From Tetramitus jugosus (lineage: Eukaryota; Heterolobosea; Eutetramitea; Acrasida; Vahlkampfiidae), in NCBI GenBank assembly GCA_937625935.1, contig OW569379.1, positions 231,001-295,000 of the forward strand: a DNA stretch of 64,000 nucleotides, read 5' to 3'. The position numbers and the translations under genes were made by a program. Positions 21,922 through 30,879 of this stretch are shown here, in pieces (positions within the stretch are counted from its first letter, which is position 1; every line of letters begins with the position of its first letter). The notes beneath the pieces are model-generated. The model was not told where the DNA came from. It saw nothing but the letters and a program-made list of their open reading frames with translations, and did not search any database.

Positions 21922-22062
21922 TTGAAAGAATCGGTTTGCATGGGTAACTTCGGTTAGGCCGGAAAATAAAACTTGAGAAATGGCGGTTGTGTAGCTCCAT
22001 AGTCGAACAGGTGAACTTTCTTGTACTCTTTCGACCAGTAAAAATGGCTATGAAACTGAACT

Positions 22063-23451
22063 TTAATGGGCAGTGATGACCTCAACATCAGTATAGGCCT
22101 TTCTGGCTCTTGATATCAAATAAAAGTGTCGGTGAATATAAGAGATCGGCTTTCCCACGATAATATTCATGTCTCCATAGTATCCACAGTATATTGCTAG
22201 AATTTCTCTATTGCCTCGTTCAAGTTTGAATTGAGACAAATCCATTGGAGTGAGCACATGTATATTTCTTTGGTAGGAATACGCTTCTATTCCGTTGATA
22301 ACAAAAAATGATTGGGTATAGCTATTGGTATATTGAATCGTATCACCAGGAGCAATAAATGTTTCCTCTGTGGCACTGAAGAGGGTGTTTCCTGCATGAC
22401 TCATCTCAGAACCTTTTGAACTATACACTTTTGAATCAGTGCTCAGAAATGCAGAAGTAAAATAGCTATTCTGGGTGATGAGTAGTGATTGAATTGTGGG
22501 TACAGGGGAGTTTTTAGGTATCGCTTGCGTCATATTAGTTAGAGTCAACTTGCTTCCATCCCCAGAGAATCCTAATTCTACGGATTGAAATGGCAGAAAA
22601 GTTTAGAACAAAACAGTCAAGCTCAAAAAGAAGATTCCAAAGATTACTAATCACTACTTACGATTGTTAGAACTTGAACCACAACCATACAATTGATTAT
22701 CAGTTGTTAATACCATCCAATATCTAAATCCAGCACGTACTTCCTTAATTATCTTTCCATTGAGTATTCCTTGCTCGCAAATGAGTTGGTATCCATCGGA
22801 TGCCCCATTCTGCTGATCACGACACAATTGACCTCCGTTCTGTTCTCCGCATGTAAAAATGTAGCGATTATCGAGTACAATGACCCAAAAGTAATAACCT
22901 GCACTGATATGAGTAATTCTGTGCTGTCTCGGAACATCAGATCCGTCATCATTCTGGTTGCAGGCCAAGAAGTCGATGGGCACTCTTTGGGGAAACGCAA
23001 TATTGTGTTGTCTGCACTGGTCCAACAGATTGTCCACAGTGAGCAACAATGACCAACCAGATTCGCTCGGTATGTTACTAAGCACACCCATGGAGTTACT
23101 TCCACCTCCCCACAACTCTCTGCCATGGTTCACAAGTGCAAGAGAGTAGAAACCACCACAGTCGATCATGTCAATTGTGTTCCAAGACTTCATACTTGGA
23201 GATTGCAGCTTGTACCAGCCATCTGGAGTTGCTGAATTGTCAAGGTTTTTGGGCACAACTGAAGAGCTGTTCTCACCCCAAGAGTACACCTGGTTGTCAT
23301 TTGTCAGAATAAGGACGTGATTGGTGCCACCAACCATCTGTACAATGCGGCTGTCTGGTGACCCAAGATCCAAGATGCGCAACTTGGGGTCAGGTTTGTC
23401 CTGATATTTAAAAGAATAGTGTTCCAGGATGTGGTGTGGCAATATGCTCAT
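22063..23451 (-). CDS. RCC1-repeat (beta-propeller) protein
   Basis: Two exons (23451-22662 and 22577-22063) with an 84-nt intron give 434 residues. RCC1 blade signatures recur: IVQMVGGTNHVLILTNDNQV with YSWGEN, IDCGGFYSLALVN with LWGGGSNSMGVL, ISAGYYFWVIVLDNR with CGEQNGGQLC, and VRAGFRYWMVLTTDNQLYGC. The splice completes GSSSNNQLGF, the glycine-rich end of a blade. The last 150 residues are less regular. The fold is often a GEF or an adaptor for protein or chromatin binding, so RCC1 activity itself cannot be claimed. No membrane segment or signal peptide is seen. Confidence 0.82.
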
Positions 23452-23482
23452 GATGTTTGTTTCTTGGTTCGAACGGAGTTCG

Positions 23483-23486
23483 AAAA
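23483..23486 (-). terminator. RNA polymerase III T-run terminator of tRNA-Thr
   Basis: Four T residues on the minus strand lie about 10 nt past the 3' end of the tRNA. Confidence 0.55.
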
Positions 23487-23495
23487 GGATTAATT

Positions 23496-23568
23496 AGGCT
23501 CCTACGAGACTCGAACTCGTGACCTCTGTCTTACTAGGACAGCGCACTGCCACCTGTGCTAAGGAGCC
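23496..23568 (-). tRNA. tRNA-Thr (AGT)
   Basis: A 73-nt cloverleaf on the minus strand. The acceptor stem GGCTCCT/AGGAGCC is perfect. The anticodon stem CTGTC/GACAG encloses loop CTAGTAA, so the anticodon is AGT. The T arm ACGAG-TTCGAGT-CTCGT is intact. There is no intron. A LINE is inserted 30-42 bp upstream of its 5' end. Confidence 0.95.
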
Positions 23569-23597
23569 CTGATATTTCCTTTTCAGGACACTGTCCC

Positions 23598-23610
23598 AAT
23601 ATGTCTATTT
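23598..23610. repeat. 5' target-site duplication of the LINE
   Basis: The 13-bp sequence AATATGTCTATTT occurs here and again after the poly(A) tail at 24777-24789. The first two A bases of the second copy cannot be told from the tail, so at least 11 bp are certain. Confidence 0.85.
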
Positions 23611-24672
23611 ATTTTTTGGTGTGCTAAGCTCCTACATGAATCCAACATCACCATCGGAGATGCTTCTCTGCATGAGTGTCAAGGATGCAATGTGGCTTTT
23701 CATCTCCCCTTAAGTGAAGCTAGAGTCCTCAAGGCAAACGGAGTGCACAGGAACGAACAGCTATATTATGAAGATAGCATCATGTCTTATGAGAAGGCAA
23801 AGAGTCTCTACGGACTAAAAGGCTTAGGACCCAAGAAGTACCGACATGTTCAGTTCTACATGGAACTGTCGGGAGCTCCGTGCACCCGGGTGAATGCTCC
23901 AACAACCGAAATCGTCCACGAACTCTTCATTGATGGAGTCCGAACCGTGGATATCCATGCCAGGACTCATCTGACTAATTCCCATCGACGAAAAAGAGAA
24001 AAAGAGATCTTGAGTAACAGTATGTGGTGACTTGACGCAGAACTCACGAAATGGAATGGATGGAATGCTTTTCTGAAGTGTCCTTTTGGTCTAGACAGAA
24101 GAGATCTTTGGTTTTATCATCAGGTGAGGAGTGGCACCTTGCATACGCTCTCAGTGATGCAGGGTTTATATGGAGGCATTCATGGCGCGAAGTGCCCTTG
24201 TTGTGGAGAGGATGATGATACAATCACCCATCTTTTGGTTGAGTGTTCATCTGCACAAGAAGTCAGAAAGAGAATATGTGTGTCAGTGGTTGATAAACTC
24301 AACAGATTAAGGTTGCCAAAAGACACCAAGGTGGAACTCTGGTTCGACAGTTACTTGTACTGTAATGGTAGCTTGATCAAAAGAAATGCTACCATGACCT
24401 CACATGATATTCTGGCTGGTCTGATGGGGAAGGAGGGAGAGACAAGGGAGGATATCCTCAATGCTCTCGTAAAGACAGGATGCAAAAAGAAGGTCGCAGA
24501 AAAAAGGGCTGCGAGTGTAATTGACCGCACCAAGAGGGAGTGTATTAAAGAGCTGCACAAGTTGTTCATCACGTCTAAGGAGAGGTGGAGGGAAACGATG
24601 CTCTGCACCGTGCCGGTGCAGAGCAACACAACAACTACTAGTCCTCATGGACTTGACAGGGTAAGGAAGTGA
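23611..24672 (+). pseudogene. LINE ORF2 C-terminal fragment, 5'-truncated with one in-frame stop
   Basis: The frame is open from the left boundary of the element to TGA at 24028-24030. It continues in the same frame from 24031 to the TGA at 24670-24672. The first part has a Cys/His-rich stretch (HECQGCNVAFH). The second has KCPCCGEDDDTITHLLVEC, the C-x2-C...H-x4-C zinc knuckle that ends many non-LTR retrotransposon ORF2 proteins, followed by a basic helical tail. The reverse-transcriptase and endonuclease parts are absent, so the copy is dead regardless of the stop codon. Because only one nonsense codon and no frameshift is present, decay is limited. Confidence 0.85.
24600..24624 (+). repeat. 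LINE 3'-end hairpin, copy 1
   Basis: A perfect 10-bp stem (GCTCTGCACC/GGTGCAGAGC) with a 5-nt loop GTGCC, located in the last codons of ORF2. The identical 25-nt sequence recurs at 24679-24703. Confidence 0.85.
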
Positions 24673-24678
24673 ACAAGC

Positions 24679-24703
24679 GCTCTGCACCGTGCCGGTGCAG
24701 AGC
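24679..24703 (+). repeat. LINE 3'-end hairpin, copy 2
   Basis: Identical in stem and loop to copy 1 and 79 nt downstream of it, this time just after the ORF2 stop codon in the 3' UTR, about 55 nt before the poly(A) tail. Confidence 0.85.
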
Positions 24704-24776
24704 AGCATCACTACCAGTAACAAGGTGAAATGAATAAAGAGGCAACTCATGTTGTATGGAAAAAAAAAAAAAAAAA

Positions 24777-24789
24777 AATATGTCTATTT
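24777..24789. repeat. 3' target-site duplication of the LINE
   Basis: Second copy of AATATGTCTATTT, directly after the A-run. See the 5' copy at 23598-23610. Confidence 0.85.
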
Positions 24790-25187
24790 TTAAAACGCAG
24801 AAAAAACGGGATCACATGTCCGGTGATTCAACAAAATTGGTGAAGGAATACGGCAACAGTTATGCAGTGTGGACCACTGCACGGAAGGCTCTGCCCGAGT
24901 GACTCGGAGACAGAGAGGTCGTCATTACTGGCAACGGAAATGGTGTCTCTCAGTCATCTCTGGCGAGAAAGATAGGAGAGGAGTTTGGTCCAAGTCCAAG
25001 TCATCGAGAGGAAAGCCCAGCAACGCTTTGTTGGGTAACGGTGACCCAGAGCCACTTGTCCAGTGTTTGCTAGAGTCAAAAAGGAAATTGCTGTATTGAC
25101 GCTGCAAGCAAAAGAACAACCTGGTGGCATCTATCCCGAATTCGACTTTCGGCCGGAGGAGAATTTTCAAGAGGGAAAAAATCACCC
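24790..25187. other. Intergenic, about 400 bp
   Basis: Sequence after the LINE up to the S9 peptidase start. Before the insertion it lay directly upstream of tRNA-Thr. It begins with a TTTTTAAAAC run that may be an A/T-rich upstream element for the tRNA. The middle is GC-richer and has short open frames with no recognisable motif. It is probably promoter and 5' UTR for the peptidase. Confidence 0.45.
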
Positions 25188-27236
25188 ATGAACATCAACA
25201 ACAAACAAAACATGTCGAAATTGGTCTCAAGCTTTGGTTCCTGGAAATCACCCATCACAAGTGATCTGATTGTTCAATCAGCAATACGTCTCATGGGTCT
25301 GTACACCACTGTGGATCCTGCCAACAACAACTCCACTGATCTCTACTGGTTGGAGTCAAGACCAAAGGAACAAGGTCGTTATGTGCTCGTAAAGCATCAG
25401 GCACAACATGGAGGAGAGATTGATGTCAACTTTGATCAGGATGTCAATATTCGAACAACGGTTCACGAGTATGGTGGTGCTCCCTTGGTGTTTGCACAGT
25501 CGTCGTCCTCTACAGGTGCTCCTCTCAAAATGTTCTATTCCAACTTCAAGGATCAACGACTGTACAGCTATCAAGTGGTGCTGGATGAACAAAAGAAGGA
25601 GGCACCTGTGCCATTGACACCTGTTGGTTATCGATATGCTGATGCTGTCTTGCATCAAAAGAGAAACTTGCTGTTCTGTGTGAGAGAGGATCACACAACT
25701 GGTGCAAAGGAGCCAATCAACACAATTGCTTGTGTGGACGCTACTACTGGAGAGCAGTTTGTGGTGGCACAAGGCGCTGATTTCTACAGCAGTCCAAGAT
25801 TGAATCCATCAGGGAATCAGCTGTGTTATGTGCAGTGGAATCATCCAAATATGCCATGGGACAACACTGAGTTATACACTGTTAATTTGGATGAGAAGGG
25901 TCATCCTATTGAAGATACAAGAACCAAGGTAGCAGGGAACGGAGATGAAGCTGTGATGAGTCCACTGTACTCTCCATCGAATGGCATCCTGTACTTTGTG
26001 ACTGATCGTAGGAACGGTTGGTGGAACATTCATCGCTGGTCCAATAATCAAGTCGAGTGTGTGTATGATTTGGATGCTGAAATTGGTGGACCTGCATGGT
26101 TGTTCGGTAGTCAACCATTCCTGTTTGTCAATGAAGATTTGATGATTGTGCAATACGGTCAAGGACTGGGTAAGATTGGTTATTTGAACATTTCAGAGAA
26201 GAAGTTGACTGAAATCGAAACTGGCTTTGCGCATGCTGGTAGTGATGATATTGCCCTGTCAGGAGACAAGAAAACATTGTACTTCTTGTCTGGATCTCCA
26301 ACCATGGGTCGCAGTGTTGTTCAGTTTGACTTGGAGACCAAGAAGGCTGTTGTCCTCAAGAGCTCATTCTCAGTTGATATTGATTCTCAGTACTTCTCTG
26401 TTCCTGAGACCATTGAGTTCCCTACAACAAATGGTTTGACTGCCTTTGGATATTTGTATCGTCCGAAAAACAAGGACTATCAAGGTCCCGAGAATGAGAG
26501 ACCACCCCTATTGGTGAAGATTCATGGCGGTCCAACAGCTCAAGCTTCCGCTACTCTGAGATTAGAGCTTCAATACTGGACTTCTCGTGGCTTTGCTCTT
26601 TTGGACGTCAACTATGGTGGATCTACAGGATATGGTCGTGAGTACAGACATCGATTGTATAATGGAAACTGGGGTATTGTAGACGTTGATGATTGCTGCA
26701 ATGCTGCAGAATACTTGGTGAAAACAAATGAGGTTGATGGATCCAAGTTGTGCATCGATGGTGGAAGTGCTGGTGGTTACACTACTCTTGCCTGTCTCGT
26801 TTTCAAGAACACTTTTAGCACTGGAGCTTCTCACTATGGTATCTGTGATCTAGAGGCACTAGCACATGATACCCACAAGTTTGAAGCCAGATATTTGGAT
26901 AACTTGGTGGGCAAGTACCCTCAAGAGAAACAGAAGTACTTTGATCGTTCACCAATCAACTTTACTGATCGATTGAACAAACCAATTGCTCTTTTCCAGG
27001 GAGACCAAGACAAGATTGTTCCACCCAATCAAGCTGAAATGTTCTACAATGCCGTATTGAAAAAGAACTTGCCTGTTGCATACTTGTTGTTCGAAGGAGA
27101 ACAACACGGATTCAGAAAGGCTGAAAACATCAAGAAAGCATTAGATGGAGAGTTCTCATTCTACGCTCAAATGTTTGGCTTCGAATCTCCTGACATTGAA
27201 CCTATCACCGTCCAGAACTGGTTACAAAAACAATAA
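25188..27236 (+). CDS. Prolyl-oligopeptidase family (S9) serine peptidase
   Basis: A single-exon 682-residue protein. Residues ~1-400 form the N-terminal beta-propeller, with repeated strand motifs such as YVLVKHQAQHGGEIDVNF and GILYFVTDRRNGWWNIHRWS. The C-terminal alpha/beta-hydrolase domain has the HGGPT oxyanion region, GGSAGGYTT with nucleophile Ser527, FQGDQDKIVPP with Asp608, and EGEQHGFRKAEN with His640. This is the S9C type (acylaminoacyl-peptidase or dipeptidyl-peptidase like), which cleaves short peptides in the cytosol. There is no signal peptide. A second ATG at codon 9 (MSKLVSSFGSW) could be the true start. A convergent saposin-like gene ends 33 bp downstream. Confidence 0.9.
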   Translation: MNINNKQNMSKLVSSFGSWKSPITSDLIVQSAIRLMGLYTTVDPANNNSTDLYWLESRPKEQGRYVLVKHQAQHGGEIDVNFDQDVNIRTTVHEYGGAPLVFAQSSSSTGAPLKMFYSNFKDQRLYSYQVVLDEQKKEAPVPLTPVGYRYADAVLHQKRNLLFCVREDHTTGAKEPINTIACVDATTGEQFVVAQGADFYSSPRLNPSGNQLCYVQWNHPNMPWDNTELYTVNLDEKGHPIEDTRTKVAGNGDEAVMSPLYSPSNGILYFVTDRRNGWWNIHRWSNNQVECVYDLDAEIGGPAWLFGSQPFLFVNEDLMIVQYGQGLGKIGYLNISEKKLTEIETGFAHAGSDDIALSGDKKTLYFLSGSPTMGRSVVQFDLETKKAVVLKSSFSVDIDSQYFSVPETIEFPTTNGLTAFGYLYRPKNKDYQGPENERPPLLVKIHGGPTAQASATLRLELQYWTSRGFALLDVNYGGSTGYGREYRHRLYNGNWGIVDVDDCCNAAEYLVKTNEVDGSKLCIDGGSAGGYTTLACLVFKNTFSTGASHYGICDLEALAHDTHKFEARYLDNLVGKYPQEKQKYFDRSPINFTDRLNKPIALFQGDQDKIVPPNQAEMFYNAVLKKNLPVAYLLFEGEQHGFRKAENIKKALDGEFSFYAQMFGFESPDIEPITVQNWLQKQ

Positions 27237-27269
27237 TTCTTGTAGTTGTCACAAAATAAATAATGATGT

Positions 27270-27647
27270 TTACTCGGAGCACAAATGCAGTTGATCACGG
27301 CAAACAACTACAGGTGATTCTCTAGAAACAATGACCTGGATCACTTCTGGGGCCATCTGTTCGACCAGTGGCTTACACACTGGCTGATAGAGAGGTGGCA
27401 GCAATGGACAAATTTTCTCAACCTGTTGTTCGACGTACTCGATGGTGCTGTTTTGTTGCAACACATTACCTAAAACGTTCACAACAAGTTTGCAGGCAGA
27501 ACAGACATGGGTGTTGTTTGCTTGGACAGGTTGCTTGTCACTCAGATTTCTTACTGCCTGAGAGGATGGCACCACAAACGAGAAAACAATGGACACAGCG
27601 AGAACGATCATCAAGATCATCACAGAAGAGAGTTTGAGAGAGGTCAT
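27270..27647 (-). CDS. Secreted saposin B-type protein (SAPLIP family)
   Basis: A 125-residue protein with a hydrophobic signal peptide (residues ~1-31) and one saposin B module. Six cysteines occur in the expected order: VCSAC, KIC, VCK and VVCRDQLHLC, with amphipathic helices between. The family includes lysosomal lipid-binding saposins and membrane-active proteins of amoebae. The sequence alone does not say which activity this copy has. Single-module secreted proteins like this usually act in lysosomes or phagosomes. The gene is short, intronless and starts 238 bp from a divergent coiled-coil gene. Confidence 0.8.
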   Translation of the reverse strand: MTSLKLSSVMILMIVLAVSIVFSFVVPSSQAVRNLSDKQPVQANNTHVCSACKLVVNVLGNVLQQNSTIEYVEQQVEKICPLLPPLYQPVCKPLVEQMAPEVIQVIVSRESPVVVCRDQLHLCSE

Positions 27648-27885
27648 TGGTGAACAACAACAAAAGCAATATCGGTTTCTTTGGTTTTGGACAAGGAAAT
27701 CTGTCTTGGGTAGGGTTCAATAACTCCGATGGCATTCAGCGGCGACAAAAAACGGGGCGTTACGGTAGCCTTGGCGCCCAAACAATATACAGTGCTTGGG
27801 AAGAATTGCAATCCGACTGTGGGAAAATGTGACCAAAGAGAATTTATCAAGGAACAAGAAGAATATTCAATTATTCCCAAATCCT

Positions 27886-30858
27886 ATGGACCATAGATCA
27901 AGTTCGAGTGGAGGTAGGTTGAGGACCAGCAACCAACCATCCCAGAAGAGGTCCAAGTCAATCACAACTTCAACAGATTATTTTAACTCGACTTCTCTTG
28001 AAAATCATAATGGCAGGGCGAGAAACAGTGTTAATGGAGTTGGAGGTTCTAATGTTGGAGTTTCTCCTTCTTGGAATCGGATTCAAGGTCGTCAGTCGCT
28101 CCATCATAAACCCGATCATCATGTCGTTTATCGTACGCCATTGATAAAATCCCATTCGATTCCAAGAAGCAATATTGATACTATTGATCAAGAATTAAGG
28201 AAAGAAAACTATGAGAAGATGATAGATATGTCAACGGGGTTAGCAAATTCTTTTCGGAGCTTAACGAGTTTAAGAATCGACTCCCAGAGACCAAGAACAT
28301 CACCAGGATATATGGCGTCGCATTCAAAAGAAATGGTATTGCCTCCTAAACCAAACACGACACAGGGAAGGTCTCGTAATCGACAATCATTTGACTCTAC
28401 CTACTCGAACAGGATTCCGTTCTCAGCCGCAACACCGCAACAAAAACTTGATGAACTTGCGAACACTACCCTATCATCACGATATTTCAAAGAATTGACA
28501 TGCCAAGTAACAGCTGTTCAACAACTACCGAGAGGTATTGTTTTTTCAGATTCACTCGATCAACCCATGACTGTCAATTGTGACACGATTTACCAAAGTT
28601 TAACCAATGATTTACGAAATGAAGATGCTCTCCATCTTGTGGAAGCAAAGAAAAAACACCTTATTCTATCATGCTTTAGGGATGTTGTTCAAGGGTTTCG
28701 AGATTATGAACAGTGGACAGATTCGCATAATCAGGGTTCTGATTCTCATGTGAAAAAGATCATTTCATATGGCCACCCTGAAGATTTGTTCCAAATATGT
28801 TGCTTCTTATACAACGATAGATGTAAGCTGCAAAGCAAAGTAGATATTATTGAAACTGCCTTAAAAGAGCAGGACCAACACATTGCATCACTAATGGCCG
28901 AGAGAGAAAGTGATTCCGAGTACGATTTGTTTAAGACTCGCCCATCGAGTGAAGATGTTCGCGAGCTGGAGAGGTCAATCGAGAGAATAGAAGTAGATAT
29001 TAAGCAAAATGATCCTTCATTAATGAGAGAAATTATTTCAATGGGGGAAGACAGGAAAGAATTGGAAAAGCGAATTAAAAGTCAGCAGGAGATACATTCT
29101 TTTGGTATTGATTCTCTCAAAGAAGTTCATGGAGATGATTATCACGATAATTCTCTTTCCTCCATATTGTTATATAATGAAGAGATGACTACAAATTCAT
29201 CCAGTAGATTGGGTTCCGTTCCATTTGTTGCGAGTAAATCAATTAATGGAAAAGACTCGAAACATTCTCTTCTACAATCGAACGATGATTCCAATGGAGT
29301 TGAGTACTATGTTCAGTTAATGAAACAGAAGCTAAAACTTCTCGAAGACTACATCTTGGTGATGAAGAAAAAGGTTCAACGGGTAGAACAAGTGAATGAA
29401 GATGTAAGAACTGTTTTGAACAATTATGGTTCGATTGATGCCTTATTGAATGATAACGAACGACTGAAACGAGAGATAACCTTCTATGGTTGGGTAAACA
29501 AACGCTTTGATCATGATTTGCTCCTCAAACAAGATTATTTGTATGTGAACGATCTTCCTCTGTTGAGATCTGTAGTATTTGCCCTCCAGAATGAGTTGTA
29601 CGCAGCTCGATCACAGTTGAGGTATTACAACTACGAGGAGAATAGTACTCTAAAATTAATGAAATTCCCAACTGAAGTGATATCTGAACCTGAAAAATTG
29701 TATTCACTCGAAAGATTGATGAGAGATCTATTTATGGATGAGAAAACAAGCATGGAGAGAGAGAAGAAAAAACAAGTCAAAGAATTACTAGCTAAGGAGA
29801 GGGGCTTCTCGGTTGCCAAACAGGATGACTTCGACATCCAGTCAAGGTTGAGACAAGTTGAGAATGAAAATGAAATACTGAAAAAACAAGTGAAGAGATA
29901 CCAAGAAGAGAACAATGACTTGCAAAAGTCATTGGAGATTATCTGCAACAAGAACACTTCGAAAAATAGAACAGATGAGAAAGAAAGAGAAGGACTATTG
30001 CGTACGTTGAACTTAAAGGTAGAGAAACTCAATCGAACTATAACAACAAGGGAAAATCACTTTCTATTCCAAGATGAACTCACCAAAGCTATTACCCTTG
30101 AGAAGAATACACTCTATCATCAAAACAGTAATTTGACAAATGAAATACTGTCACTTCGAGAAAGAGTGAGAACATTGAGGCAAAAACTCGGTCAACAATC
30201 GAAGGGATTAGAAACTCTTTACTTGGTAGCTTCAAGCATGCTTCAATATTTTATGCCAGAAGTGCCCCTTGCTTCCCACAGTGTCCACAGCCAAAGTATC
30301 ATCAAATCGATGTATTCCAGCGCTCTTTCTATATTTTTAACGACTTCTATTGCTGCCATCCGCATTCAATCTTGGATCCGAGGTATTCAGGCTCGAAGGA
30401 AGCTAAGTAGATCTGACCATCTCAAAGTTTTTGTTCTTCAGGCGTCGGAAAGGAGGAGGGAGGAAAGAAGAAGAAGTAGCAGAACCTTCATTCGGAACGC
30501 TAAGTTGAGCGATAGGTTAGACATATTGGACAACATGTACCAGTTGTTCCGAGTATCGACATTTATGTGGAAGGACGCTCATGATGTCATGGAATTTAAG
30601 AATTCGCTTTCAGTTATCAAATCCGTCATAATTACCAAGTTAAAGGAAGAAGTAAGTAGAGAGATAGAGTCTATGAAACGAAAGATGGAAGATCTCTCTC
30701 AATTCGCTGTTGATTCAATACAAACAGTGGTGTCAAAACCAATTATAACGAGGAGTAGTCAGACCGATGTGGTGGAAAGTAGAGAAAGGAGCGTCCAATG
30801 CGGAGTATCACAGGTAACTCACGTTGAAATGGGTCGAGTTATAGATCCTACGAGATAA
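27886..30858 (+). CDS. Large coiled-coil protein with an IQ motif, possibly centrosomal or flagellar
   Basis: A single-exon 990-residue protein. The N-terminal 200 residues are Ser/Arg/Asn-rich and disordered. A predicted folded region follows (around FKELTCQVTAVQQLPRGIVF and HLILSCFRDVVQGFRDYEQW). From residue ~320 to ~800 long coiled coils dominate. AAIRIQSWIRGIQARRKL near residue 830 is an IQ motif for calmodulin-like proteins, and a further basic helix follows. The layout recalls centriole and cilium-associated proteins, but I do not recognise a named family. The ATG was chosen 30 codons inside the open frame, as no earlier ATG exists. Confidence 0.7.
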   Translation: MDHRSSSSGGRLRTSNQPSQKRSKSITTSTDYFNSTSLENHNGRARNSVNGVGGSNVGVSPSWNRIQGRQSLHHKPDHHVVYRTPLIKSHSIPRSNIDTIDQELRKENYEKMIDMSTGLANSFRSLTSLRIDSQRPRTSPGYMASHSKEMVLPPKPNTTQGRSRNRQSFDSTYSNRIPFSAATPQQKLDELANTTLSSRYFKELTCQVTAVQQLPRGIVFSDSLDQPMTVNCDTIYQSLTNDLRNEDALHLVEAKKKHLILSCFRDVVQGFRDYEQWTDSHNQGSDSHVKKIISYGHPEDLFQICCFLYNDRCKLQSKVDIIETALKEQDQHIASLMAERESDSEYDLFKTRPSSEDVRELERSIERIEVDIKQNDPSLMREIISMGEDRKELEKRIKSQQEIHSFGIDSLKEVHGDDYHDNSLSSILLYNEEMTTNSSSRLGSVPFVASKSINGKDSKHSLLQSNDDSNGVEYYVQLMKQKLKLLEDYILVMKKKVQRVEQVNEDVRTVLNNYGSIDALLNDNERLKREITFYGWVNKRFDHDLLLKQDYLYVNDLPLLRSVVFALQNELYAARSQLRYYNYEENSTLKLMKFPTEVISEPEKLYSLERLMRDLFMDEKTSMEREKKKQVKELLAKERGFSVAKQDDFDIQSRLRQVENENEILKKQVKRYQEENNDLQKSLEIICNKNTSKNRTDEKEREGLLRTLNLKVEKLNRTITTRENHFLFQDELTKAITLEKNTLYHQNSNLTNEILSLRERVRTLRQKLGQQSKGLETLYLVASSMLQYFMPEVPLASHSVHSQSIIKSMYSSALSIFLTTSIAAIRIQSWIRGIQARRKLSRSDHLKVFVLQASERRREERRRSSRTFIRNAKLSDRLDILDNMYQLFRVSTFMWKDAHDVMEFKNSLSVIKSVIITKLKEEVSREIESMKRKMEDLSQFAVDSIQTVVSKPIITRSSQTDVVESRERSVQCGVSQVTHVEMGRVIDPTR

Positions 30859-30879
30859 AGAAAGCACATTAATATACAT

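Larger units (their letters stand above)
23611..24776 (+). mobile_element. 5'-truncated non-LTR retrotransposon (LINE) inserted upstream of tRNA-Thr
   Basis: An insertion of about 1.17 kb bounded by 13-bp direct repeats and ending in an A-run (24760-24778), the marks of target-primed reverse transcription. It carries only the 3' end of a LINE ORF2, from the segment before the zinc knuckle to the stop, then a short 3' UTR with a hairpin. Full elements of this kind are several kb, so this copy is strongly 5'-truncated. It is transcribed away from the tRNA, which lies 30-42 bp from its 5' end. The perfect duplications suggest a fairly recent insertion. A decayed relative sits upstream of the tRNA-Gly gene at 7.3-8.0 kb. 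Confidence 0.9.

Noticed and set aside
24028..24030. TGA as a reassigned sense codon
   Set aside because: TGA ends other genes here (for example at 48484-48486) and ends the LINE ORF itself, so the standard code holds.
24351..24750. Minus-strand open frames across the LINE end
   Set aside because: They are antisense to the ORF2 zinc-knuckle region and have no recognisable motif.
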